Below are positions 6,904-12,723 of a stretch of 12,723 nt of DNA, in pieces (the first letter of the stretch is position 1; each line of letters opens with the position of its first letter). The notes beneath the pieces are model-generated. The model was not told where the DNA came from. It did no database searches and saw nothing but the letters and a program-made list of their open reading frames with translations. This DNA is from Phycisphaerae bacterium (GTDB taxonomy: Bacteria > Planctomycetota > Phycisphaerae > Phycisphaerales > SM1A02). Location: NCBI GenBank assembly GCA_002690755.1, contig NZFT01000063.1, forward strand, positions 71,599-84,321, in the 5' to 3' direction. The position numbers and the translations under genes are program-made.

Positions 6904-7815
6904 ATGCAACGAACCGACTGGCAGGGCGTGATGCCCGCCATCACCAATCCGTACGAAGCCGATCTCTCGATCGATCACCAGAGGCTGGCAGATCAAGTCA
7001 CCCGACTTGCGGATGCCGGTTGCACCGCCATCGTGACGCCTGGTTCGCTGGGAGAAGGCGGTGCGCTCTCGCTCGACGAGAAGATCGAACTCTGGAAGAC
7101 GTGCCACGCCACCGTCGGCGATCGGATCCCCGTGATCGCCGCGATCAGTGCGGTGTCCACCCGGGAATCGATCGACATCGCGAAGGCCGCGGAGTCCGCG
7201 GGCTGTCGCGGATTGATGGTCCTGCCCGCCTACGCCTACACCGGGCCCTGGCGCGAGATGAAGGCGCACTTCTCCGCGGTGATCGACGCCACGCCGCTCT
7301 CCTGCATGCTCTACAACAACCCGATCGCCTATCGCGTCGACGTCCGGCCGAACGAACTGGCCGAACTCGCCGACGCCCATGCGAATCTCCACGCCACCAA
7401 GGAATCCAGCGGCGACATTCGCCGGTTCCGGGAGATCCGGGAACACCTCGACGATCGGCTCGCGGTCTTCGTCGGGATCGACGACATGGCGGTCGAGGGG
7501 GCCGACGCCGGCGCCGACGGTTGGATCGCGGGGCTCGTGAACGCCCTTCCGGAGGAGTCGATCCGTCTCTGGAATCTCGCCCTGGCGGCGCGAGCCACCG
7601 GCGAAAGAACCGAACTCGAGTCGCTCTACCGATGGTTCCTGCCGCTGCTTCGCCTCGACGCCGTCCCGGAGTTCGTGCACCTGGTCAATCTGGTCCAGTC
7701 GGAATTCGGCATGGGTGACGAACTGCTTCGACAGCCTCGACTGCCGGTCGAGGGACCGGTCCGTGAACACGCCCTGCAGGTGATCGCGGAGGCGAAGCGA
7801 ACCCGGCCGAAGTGA
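6904..7815 (+). CDS. DapA-family aldolase/dehydratase, probable pyrroline-4-hydroxy-2-carboxylate deaminase
   Basis: This is a 303-residue TIM-barrel lyase of the dihydrodipicolinate synthase/N-acetylneuraminate lyase superfamily. The Schiff-base lysine is Lys166 in HATKESSG and the catalytic tyrosine is Tyr137 in MLYNNP. The late barrel motif GADGWIAG (203-210) is also present. The substrate-binding loop reads PGSLGEGG (46-53) rather than the GTTGE of true lysine-biosynthetic DapA, which argues for another substrate. Because a hydroxyproline epimerase and a ketoglutarate semialdehyde dehydrogenase are nearby, the best guess is deamination of 1-pyrroline-4-hydroxy-2-carboxylate to alpha-ketoglutarate semialdehyde. 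A ketodeoxy-sugar-acid dehydratase feeding the same dehydrogenase is the main alternative. The chosen ATG has GAGG nine bases upstream and begins with the family-like DWQGVMPAITNPY; the open frame extends 32 residues further upstream without resemblance. Confidence 0.85.
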   Translation: MQRTDWQGVMPAITNPYEADLSIDHQRLADQVTRLADAGCTAIVTPGSLGEGGALSLDEKIELWKTCHATVGDRIPVIAAISAVSTRESIDIAKAAESAGCRGLMVLPAYAYTGPWREMKAHFSAVIDATPLSCMLYNNPIAYRVDVRPNELAELADAHANLHATKESSGDIRRFREIREHLDDRLAVFVGIDDMAVEGADAGADGWIAGLVNALPEESIRLWNLALAARATGERTELESLYRWFLPLLRLDAVPEFVHLVNLVQSEFGMGDELLRQPRLPVEGPVREHALQVIAEAKRTRPK

Positions 7816-7838
7816 CCCCCGGAATCACGACCGTGGAA

Positions 7839-8734
7839 TCACGAAGCGTCGGAATGAACCCAGGCATCGATGCCCCTCGAGAGAGCCGCGGCGACCTTTC
7901 GCACCGGTCCACCGGGGTCCGCTCGCGTACCCACGCACTTGTTGGCGTCGTAGACGACCACCTTCCCCTCCGGGCAGCTGAAGTCGATCTTCCCGTAGTC
8001 CAGATTCAAGCGATCTCGAACCGCCCGCACCTCCGGCGGGGGTGATGCCACCGGATAGTCGACCTGGCGTCCGGTGGTGAGGATCGGATCCGAACCGATC
8101 TCCATGCTGAGGACCTCGACGTCGCCGAGGAAGTAGTACTCGCGCAGCACGAAGTCGCCATCGCGTCGCTCGGGTCGAAACCGCTGGACCACCGAACCGT
8201 CGATGAATCTTCTGGCAGGAACGGAACCTCGATCCGGAAAGATCTCGTAGTCGCTCTTGAATCGAATCTCGTTGACCAGGCCGAGCCGCCGCCGGAACCG
8301 TCGCCGGATTCCGGCCACAAGCCTTGCCGGCCCGCTCGGGCGAGGCCCGAGCAGTCGCTCCGGAAGACCCCCGTGATTCAGATTCGACTTGACGATCACC
8401 GGCCCCGAAGGTTCATCGTCGACCCCGACCAGATCTTCCAGGTAGTTCCACTTCCGGATGTCGACCGCCGACAGGTTGATCACCCGTGAGTGATTCTGCG
8501 CGAAGCGGCAATACGCCTCGGGAACGACGGAAAGGTCGACGTGGAGCAGGAGCAGATCCACCGGGACCGCGGCGTGTCGGTCCCGACGATGTCGACCACC
8601 TCGGCACCACGCCCCTTCCAGAGATCCGCCATCGAATCGATCAGATATCCCTGTCGGACGAGCTTGCTTCCCGAATGGTGGAGGATTCCGATGCGAATGC
8701 CGTCGAGTCGGGAAGCGTTCTTCGCGTCGCTCAA
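7839..8734 (-). CDS. ATP-grasp family protein, reading frame interrupted
   Basis: This needs two frames to read. The first, 8734 down to 8570, gives about 55 residues including IRIGILHHSGSKLVRQGYLIDS and ends at VDIVGTDTP. The second, 8567 down to 7839, gives 242 residues beginning VPVDLLLLHVDLS. Restoring one base near 8568-8570 joins them into a protein of about 298 residues. ATP-grasp features in the second part are VIVKSNLNHGG, with the likely ATP-binding lysine, LREYYFLGD, and the metal-binding end LDYGKIDF (aspartate) with VVYDANKC (aspartate and asparagine). Such enzymes ligate a carboxylate to an amine or thiol using ATP; the substrate here is unknown. The likely start is TTG at complement 8732-8734, overlapping the dehydrogenase stop as TTGA, which suggests coupled translation. 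Other possibilities are a true pseudogene or a sequencing error. It converges on the DapA-family gene with a 23-base gap. Confidence 0.7.
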
Positions 8735-10245
8735 CGGAGCCAGTCCGGGAGACGTCCGGCCGCGACGCCGTCCCAGCATCGGGCCATCGAGAAACGTCCG
8801 ATGCTCGTCGGCATCCCGACCGCCGTGAATCCGGGGTGCCCGGTCGCGGGATGCGGCCCGCCGTGGACCATCGACGGCACCACCGCGACACCGGTCGGCA
8901 TCTTGTTCTCGAGCAGACGACCGCACCTGGAGCGCAGAACCGCCGCGAGTCGATCCCAGGCGTCGTCGTCGCCGTCCCCGGTGTACATGGTGACCGTCAA
9001 CTGACCTTCCAGCCGGTCCGCGATCGCGACCGCCTCATCGACGTCGGAAGCCGTGACGAAGAGTCCGACCGGGCCGAAACGCTCGGCGGAGAGAACTTCG
9101 AATCGCTCGAGGAATCGCGGGGCATCGACCGAGAGCAGGGTCGGTTCGAATCGATTTCCCGGATGCGCAGGATTGCCACCGCAATGCACGTCGGCGCCGG
9201 CCTCGATCATCGCCGTGATGCCGGACTCCAGCGCGCGGCTCGCTTCCGCGGAGAACAGAACACCGAGCGCCGCCGATCCACACGTCGAGATCGCGGCATC
9301 CAGCAGCTTTTTCGCGTCATCGCCGATCGCGATCATGATTCCCGGCTTGGTGCAGAACTGACCGGCACCCATCAGGATCGATCCCGCCCAGGCCTCACCG
9401 ATGCCGACGGCGTCTCCGGAGACCGCACCGGGAAGCGCGAAGACGGGGTTCACGCTGGACATCTCCAGGAAACTCGGCTTGCCGGTGGCATCGGCCGCCG
9501 CCTTGATGGCGAGACCCGCCGATCGACTTCCCGTGAAACCCACCGCGGCGACCGCCGGGTGGGCGATCAGACGGAGACCGTCCTCCGGCGTGCAGTGATG
9601 GAAGAACTGAACGGTCGCCGGATGCAGCCCCGCGTCGGCGACCGCTTCAGCCGCACAGGCGGCGAGCATCGCGCCGGTCCCGGGATGGAGCGGATGCCCC
9701 TTCGCGATCACCGGATTCCCGGCCGCGATCGCGGACCCGAAGTCACCGCCCGAGACGCCGTGAAAAGCGAGTGGAAAGTTGTTCGGGCCGATCGTGAGGA
9801 CGGCACCTCCGAGCGGCCCGCGATCGCTGTGGATCCCGGTCGCCTCGTCGATGATCGGGGATCGCCAGGAATCCGCCCCGACGTCGCGGGCCGCGTCCGC
9901 CGCCTGGCGGAGCTGCCCGAGCATGCGGTCGAACTCAATGACCCGGAGTCGGGGCTCGCATGGCAACCCGGTCTCCCGGTGAGCCATCGTCGCGATCGCA
10001 TCCCGCCGGGCGTCCAGTCGAGTCGCGTATCCCTCGAGGAAGCGGGCGATCCGTTCGGGCTCCTGATTCGCCGGATGTCCGACCGCCGCGGCCGAGGCGA
10101 CCGCCATGCGATCGAGATCGGACCACGAGCAGACGGGGTACGCCGGCTCGATGCGTTCGCCGGTCGAAGGGTCGATCGCATGGAACGTGTCGTTCCCGCC
10201 ATCCACTTCGGTCCAGACACCTTCGGAGAGAATCGTGGTCATCAT
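8731..10245 (-). CDS. Alpha-ketoglutarate semialdehyde (2,5-dioxovalerate) dehydrogenase
   Basis: This enzyme oxidises alpha-ketoglutarate semialdehyde to alpha-ketoglutarate with NAD(P)+, the last step of hydroxyproline and several sugar-acid pathways. The 504-residue product has the aldehyde dehydrogenase landmarks: TIGPNNFPLAF (151-161), the cofactor-binding lysine in AKGHPLHPG (Lys182), GFTGS (236-240), the general-base Glu261 in FLEMSSVNPVF, catalytic Cys298 in GAGQFCTKPG, and ERFGPVG (388-394). The SVNPVFALPG and GAGQFCTKPG wording is typical of the ketoglutarate semialdehyde dehydrogenase subgroup rather than general aldehyde dehydrogenases. I start at the first of two adjacent ATGs (complement 10243-10245). 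The frame stays open for 95 more codons but overlaps the divergent LOG gene with no resemblance. No clear ribosome site is visible. Its stop overlaps the ATP-grasp start, so the two are probably one operon. Confidence 0.92.
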   Translation of the reverse strand: MMTTILSEGVWTEVDGGNDTFHAIDPSTGERIEPAYPVCSWSDLDRMAVASAAAVGHPANQEPERIARFLEGYATRLDARRDAIATMAHRETGLPCEPRLRVIEFDRMLGQLRQAADAARDVGADSWRSPIIDEATGIHSDRGPLGGAVLTIGPNNFPLAFHGVSGGDFGSAIAAGNPVIAKGHPLHPGTGAMLAACAAEAVADAGLHPATVQFFHHCTPEDGLRLIAHPAVAAVGFTGSRSAGLAIKAAADATGKPSFLEMSSVNPVFALPGAVSGDAVGIGEAWAGSILMGAGQFCTKPGIMIAIGDDAKKLLDAAISTCGSAALGVLFSAEASRALESGITAMIEAGADVHCGGNPAHPGNRFEPTLLSVDAPRFLERFEVLSAERFGPVGLFVTASDVDEAVAIADRLEGQLTVTMYTGDGDDDAWDRLAAVLRSRCGRLLENKMPTGVAVVPSMVHGGPHPATGHPGFTAVGMPTSIGRFSMARCWDGVAAGRLPDWLR

Positions 10246-10303
10246 CGAATGGTATCGAATCGATCCGCGACGACGCCACGCGATCTGGTCGTAGCATGGG
10301 TCC
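10246..10303. promoter_or_regulatory. Short divergent promoter region with repeated ATCGAAT
   Basis: These 58 bases must contain, or overlap, the promoters of both the dehydrogenase and the LOG gene. ATCGAAT occurs twice, beginning at 10244 and at 10254, a ten-base period close to one helical turn. That would suit side-by-side protein binding but may be chance. I see no strong -35/-10 pair. Confidence 0.25.
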
Positions 10304-11104
10304 ATGACCATTCCCGACACCAACCCGCCGCCGCACGAGCAGGGTCCGTTCGTCCCCGACAAGCAGGTCGCGATCCCGGAACTCCGATTCCTCGAAGGCC
10401 CCCAGTCGAGGCGCTTCGAATTCGGCCGGATACTCCGGATCGCGAACGAGTTCCTGCGCGGCTTCCGTCGTCTCCATTTCGTAGGACCCTGCGTGACCGT
10501 GTTCGGATCCGCTCGATTCACCGAGGACAATCCGCACTATCAACTCGCCCGCGAGACCTCCGCCCTGATCGCGAAGGCGGGTTTCACGATCATGACCGGC
10601 GGCGGCCCCGGAATCATGGAAGCCGCGAACCGAGGCGCGAAGGACGTCGGTGGACGGTCCATCGCCGCCACCATCGAGCTGCCGCACGAACAGTCGTCGA
10701 ATCCGTATCTCGACCTGGAGATCCCCTTCCACTACTTCTTCGTCCGGAAGGTGATGCTGGTCAAGTACTCCTACGCCTTCGTGGTGATGCCCGGTGGATT
10801 CGGAACCCTCGACGAGCTCTTCGAAATCGCGACCCTGGTGCAGACCGGGAAGGTCGTGGACTTCCCGATCGTGCTCATGGGCCGTGAGTTCTGGAGTCCG
10901 ATGCTCGACTTCCTTCGCGATCGGATGATCCGCGAAGGCACCATCTCGGCGGAGGATCCCGATCGGCTGCAGATCGTCGACGATCCGGCGGAGGTGGTCG
11001 AACTGATTTCGACCGTCGCCCGGGAACGCTTTGGAATCACCTACGGTCCGAAGGCTTCGCCGAGGCGGCTGCTTCTCGAACGGGGACCCGCCGGACGGCG
11101 GTGA
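10304..11104 (+). CDS. LOG family (TIGR00730-type) Rossmann-fold protein
   Basis: LOG proteins are lysine-decarboxylase-like nucleoside 5'-monophosphate phosphoribohydrolases. Characterised members release adenine or cytokinin bases, and many bacterial ones have unknown physiological targets. The 266-residue product shows the two defining motifs, GGGPGIMEAANRGA (99-112) and PGGFGTLDELFE (163-174). VFGSAR (66-71) opens the Rossmann fold, and the Arg-Lys pair of FVRKVMLVKYS (146-156) lies between the two motifs. An extension of about 60 residues precedes the core, which is common in the longer LOG subgroup. The start ATG lacks a convincing ribosome site. It is divergent from the dehydrogenase, and its last 68 bases overlap the 3' end of the opposing nucleotidyltransferase. 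I see nothing that ties it to hydroxyproline use. Confidence 0.92.
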   Translation: MTIPDTNPPPHEQGPFVPDKQVAIPELRFLEGPQSRRFEFGRILRIANEFLRGFRRLHFVGPCVTVFGSARFTEDNPHYQLARETSALIAKAGFTIMTGGGPGIMEAANRGAKDVGGRSIAATIELPHEQSSNPYLDLEIPFHYFFVRKVMLVKYSYAFVVMPGGFGTLDELFEIATLVQTGKVVDFPIVLMGREFWSPMLDFLRDRMIREGTISAEDPDRLQIVDDPAEVVELISTVARERFGITYGPKASPRRLLLERGPAGRR

Positions 11105-11855
11105 GTCGGGAAAGGCGTTCCTCGATCTCGACGCCACACCGATCGACGCTCGAAGACAGGCCTTCCGGGTCGGGAACGAACGCAAGCCGCTCGAGCAATG
11201 CCCGCTCGTCGGACGGAAGATCCCGGTCGAGGTAGCGAAACGCGAAGTCGAATCGATCCGGATCGTGCTCGATCCGCATGAGCTCGCACAACGGGGCGAG
11301 CAGCTTCGTGCGGTATGCATCCAGCGCCTCGAGGTCCTGGCCGCGATCGATGCCCTTTCGGACGACCGAGACGAAGAACGGATGGAGCCCGCGGATCCGG
11401 GCGAGCCTTCGGTCGATTCGGGCGGCGTGTCGATCGAAGTCGATCCGGCTCGGCCGGTCGAACCATTGCAGTCGATCGACGAGCACCACGGGTTCACCGT
11501 GGCGATCCACTTCGAGCAGACGGCGCTCGGGCGGCGTGTCGGTCGGCACGATGGTGAGATCGATCGCGAGGTCGTCCGGCAGGTCCCGTCCCAGATAGAT
11601 CGCCTGATCGAAGCCGCTCCAATGGGGTTCGACGAAGCGGTGCCGATGACGGATTCCGATCACTCGGTCCAGTCCCGCCTCGAAGGTCTGAAGCGTCGTC
11701 TCCTTGCCGCCGCGACCCACCGCGAGCATCAGATCGAGGTCGCTTCGTGCATCGACCCGGCCGGTGGCATCCGCCCCACCCAGCCAGGCGACCTCGATCC
11801 GGGGATCGGCGGTCACCAGCCCCTTGATGGCCTGAATCAGGGTTTCTCGATCCAT
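11037..11855 (-). CDS. Stand-alone nucleotidyltransferase-domain protein
   Basis: This is a 272-residue protein with a polymerase-beta-type nucleotidyltransferase core near its start: WLGGADATGR (24-33) followed by SDLDLML with the metal-binding pair Asp39/Asp41. A probable third acid, Asp99, lies in AIDLTIV. The rest is helical and unassigned. The fold is shared by aminoglycoside adenylyltransferases and many enzymes of unknown target; nothing visible supports a resistance role. I chose the ATG with complement 11853-11855 because the conserved domain begins about 20 residues later. An alternative GTG at 11906 would add 17 residues and has a perfect AGGAGG 13 bases before it (complement 11920-11925), which is farther than usual. 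The 3' end overlaps the LOG gene by 68 bases, tail to tail. Confidence 0.8.
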   Translation of the reverse strand: MDRETLIQAIKGLVTADPRIEVAWLGGADATGRVDARSDLDLMLAVGRGGKETTLQTFEAGLDRVIGIRHRHRFVEPHWSGFDQAIYLGRDLPDDLAIDLTIVPTDTPPERRLLEVDRHGEPVVLVDRLQWFDRPSRIDFDRHAARIDRRLARIRGLHPFFVSVVRKGIDRGQDLEALDAYRTKLLAPLCELMRIEHDPDRFDFAFRYLDRDLPSDERALLERLAFVPDPEGLSSSVDRCGVEIEERLSRLTAVRRVPVREAAASAKPSDRR

Positions 11856-11912
11856 GGGATCGAATATTAGACGGAAATTCGAATTCCTCCCCGCGAATCG
11901 TGTCACACCCCA

Positions 11913-11936
11913 CCGGTCACCTCCTACCGGCAGGTG
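11913..11936. repeat. Two overlapping inverted repeats in a divergent intergenic region
   Basis: Two 5-base-stem hairpins compete for the same bases: CCGGT (11913-11917) with ACCGG (11926-11930), and CACCT (11918-11922) with AGGTG (11932-11936). They lie 33 to 56 bases before the start of the secreted protein and cover the minus-strand AGGAGG. The stems are short, so they may be chance. I see no T-run. Confidence 0.2.
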
Positions 11937-11952
11937 TTCACCCGGAATTCAC

Positions 11953-11962
11953 GAGGGAAGGA
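11953..11962 (+). promoter_or_regulatory. Ribosome binding site of the secreted protein
   Basis: GAGGGAAGGA includes AAGGA placed six bases before the ATG at 11969. It is the clearest ribosome site in the window and fixes the start of the gene that runs off the right edge. Confidence 0.75.
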
Positions 11963-11968
11963 ACCCCC

Positions 11969-12723
11969 ATGAAGCCGCTCACGACCATCACCGGAACCAC
12001 CAGCCTCCTCCTCGCCACCGGCGTCGCCACCGCCGTCGATTCGGTCGAACCGTTCCAGGAACTCTCCTCGTACCGAAGCAACCAGGTCGACATCGCGAAC
12101 CCCCTGCTCGGCATCACCCCGCACCACGTCGTGAACGAGGACACCGGCATGTGGTACGACGCCGGCCACGGCAGCGACGCCGGAAGCGACGGCGAAGCCT
12201 GGCAGTGGACGCGGGTCGATGCCGACTACATCGGTGGGTTCGTCTCCGCACGGACGAATGAATACGGCGGCACCCACAGCCTGACTCGAAGCGATGTGGT
12301 CGCGACCTTCGAAGTCGATCGAACCGGAAGCCTGCAGGCGGACGCGAACTTCCACGGAATGTTCTCCATGGACGCGGGCGAGGTCGTCGGCTCCGCCCTC
12401 CTGGAGCGGATCGACTCGACGGGGGCCACGCTTGCAACCATCTTCGACTGGTCGCACGCCGGCGCATCCGGTGACCAGCCCGAGCTGGAGTACGAACAGA
12501 CCGGTCTGCTGCGACCCGGACGATATCGATTCACCTTCGACGCGGTCGCGGATGTCCACGGCGTGGAGATGGGTCCCGACGGCGGCGAGATGACGACCTT
12601 CGCCTCGATCATGCTCTCGACGCTTCCGGACTGCGGCGATCCCGCGGCGGGCGACTGCCTCGCCGCCAAGCAGACCCCCTCCTGCGACGATTCGACCTGC
12701 TGCGATCTGGTCTGCGAAGCCGA
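11969..12723 (+). CDS. Secreted protein with cysteine-rich C-terminal region (partial)
   Basis: No function is recognisable. The visible 251 residues begin with a signal peptide: Lys2, a hydrophobic stretch from Leu13 to Ala22, and an Ala-Thr-Ala cleavage-type motif at 20-22. A domain of roughly 195 residues follows that is rich in acidic residues, glycine and short beta-like stretches such as LLRPGRYRFTFDAVADV (180-196). It resembles extracellular beta-sandwich proteins in general character only. From Cys222 there are six cysteines in 28 residues (222, 230, 239, 244, 245, 249), including CDDSTCCDLVC. I associate this cysteine pattern with repeated C-terminal modules of Phycisphaerae exported proteins; that is recollection, not a search. 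The frame is open at the window end, so the tail, and any PEP-CTERM-like sorting signal for the exosortase, cannot be seen. A strong ribosome site supports the start. It is divergent from the nucleotidyltransferase gene. Confidence 0.8.
   Translation, partial: MKPLTTITGTTSLLLATGVATAVDSVEPFQELSSYRSNQVDIANPLLGITPHHVVNEDTGMWYDAGHGSDAGSDGEAWQWTRVDADYIGGFVSARTNEYGGTHSLTRSDVVATFEVDRTGSLQADANFHGMFSMDAGEVVGSALLERIDSTGATLATIFDWSHAGASGDQPELEYEQTGLLRPGRYRFTFDAVADVHGVEMGPDGGEMTTFASIMLSTLPDCGDPAAGDCLAAKQTPSCDDSTCCDLVCEA

Noticed and set aside
6699..7718. 339-codon plus-strand frame overlapping the DapA-family gene
   Set aside because: It is out of frame with a gene whose catalytic residues are all visible; arginine-rich shadow.
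7821..7844. Direct repeat GGAATCACGA (7821-7830 and 7835-7844) between convergent genes
   Set aside because: Only two ten-base copies partly overlapping a coding end; no CRISPR-like or attachment-site organisation.
8836..10887. 683-codon plus-strand open frame opposite the dehydrogenase
   Set aside because: Its translation is arginine/aspartate-rich without motifs and overlaps two secure genes, the dehydrogenase and the LOG gene.
9935..11497. 520-codon minus-strand open frame across the LOG gene
   Set aside because: It is antisense to LOG and out of frame with both the dehydrogenase and nucleotidyltransferase; low-complexity composition.
11037..11855. Aminoglycoside adenylyltransferase or toxin-antitoxin nucleotidyltransferase
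   Set aside because: Only the general nucleotidyltransferase core is visible; there is no HEPN/antitoxin partner next to it and no resistance-gene context.

Overview
The window looks like a chromosomal segment of a GC-rich planctomycete, most likely a marine Phycisphaerae-type bacterium. This rests on two things: an exosortase fused to an EpsI-type domain, and a secreted protein ending in a cysteine-dense tail of a kind I associate with Phycisphaerae surface proteins. Ribosome binding sites are weak at most genes, which also fits. The taxonomic call is inference, because there is no rRNA or other marker gene here. I found no tRNA, rRNA, CRISPR array, transposase or integrase.

Layout. (1) 1-3077: polysaccharide and cell-surface export. 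A glucose-1-phosphate thymidylyltransferase (rfbA/rmlA, minus strand) faces away from an exosortase-EpsI fusion (plus strand) across a 313-base gap. (2) 3145-4104: a proline racemase/4-hydroxyproline 2-epimerase (plus). (3) 4172-6549: a minus-strand pair of overlapping frames. The first encodes a nucleotidyltransferase domain joined to the front half of a family 2 glycosyltransferase. The second encodes the back half of the same glycosyltransferase fold plus membrane segments. This block has visibly lower GC than its neighbours. (4) 6904-10245: a DapA-family aldolase/dehydratase (plus), then convergently a frameshifted ATP-grasp gene and an alpha-ketoglutarate semialdehyde dehydrogenase (both minus, sharing a TTGA junction). 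(5) 10304-11855: a LOG-family protein (plus) and a stand-alone nucleotidyltransferase (minus) whose 3' ends overlap by 68 bases. (6) 11969-end: the start of a secreted protein that is cut by the window edge.

How the genes fit together. The epimerase, the DapA-family enzyme and the semialdehyde dehydrogenase correspond to three of the four steps of bacterial trans-4-hydroxy-L-proline catabolism: epimerisation, deamination of the pyrroline, and oxidation of alpha-ketoglutarate semialdehyde to alpha-ketoglutarate. The D-hydroxyproline dehydrogenase is not in the window. The set lies on both strands and is interrupted by the low-GC glycosyltransferase block. The rfbA, exosortase and glycosyltransferase genes point to surface polysaccharide and protein-anchoring functions.

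Two genes, the glycosyltransferase and the ATP-grasp enzyme, are broken by frame changes. Each would be repaired by restoring one base, so either both are decaying or the assembly has single-base losses. The most novel-looking item is the nucleotidyltransferase-GT2 fusion. I see no clear sign of a defence system or other wholly new machine.
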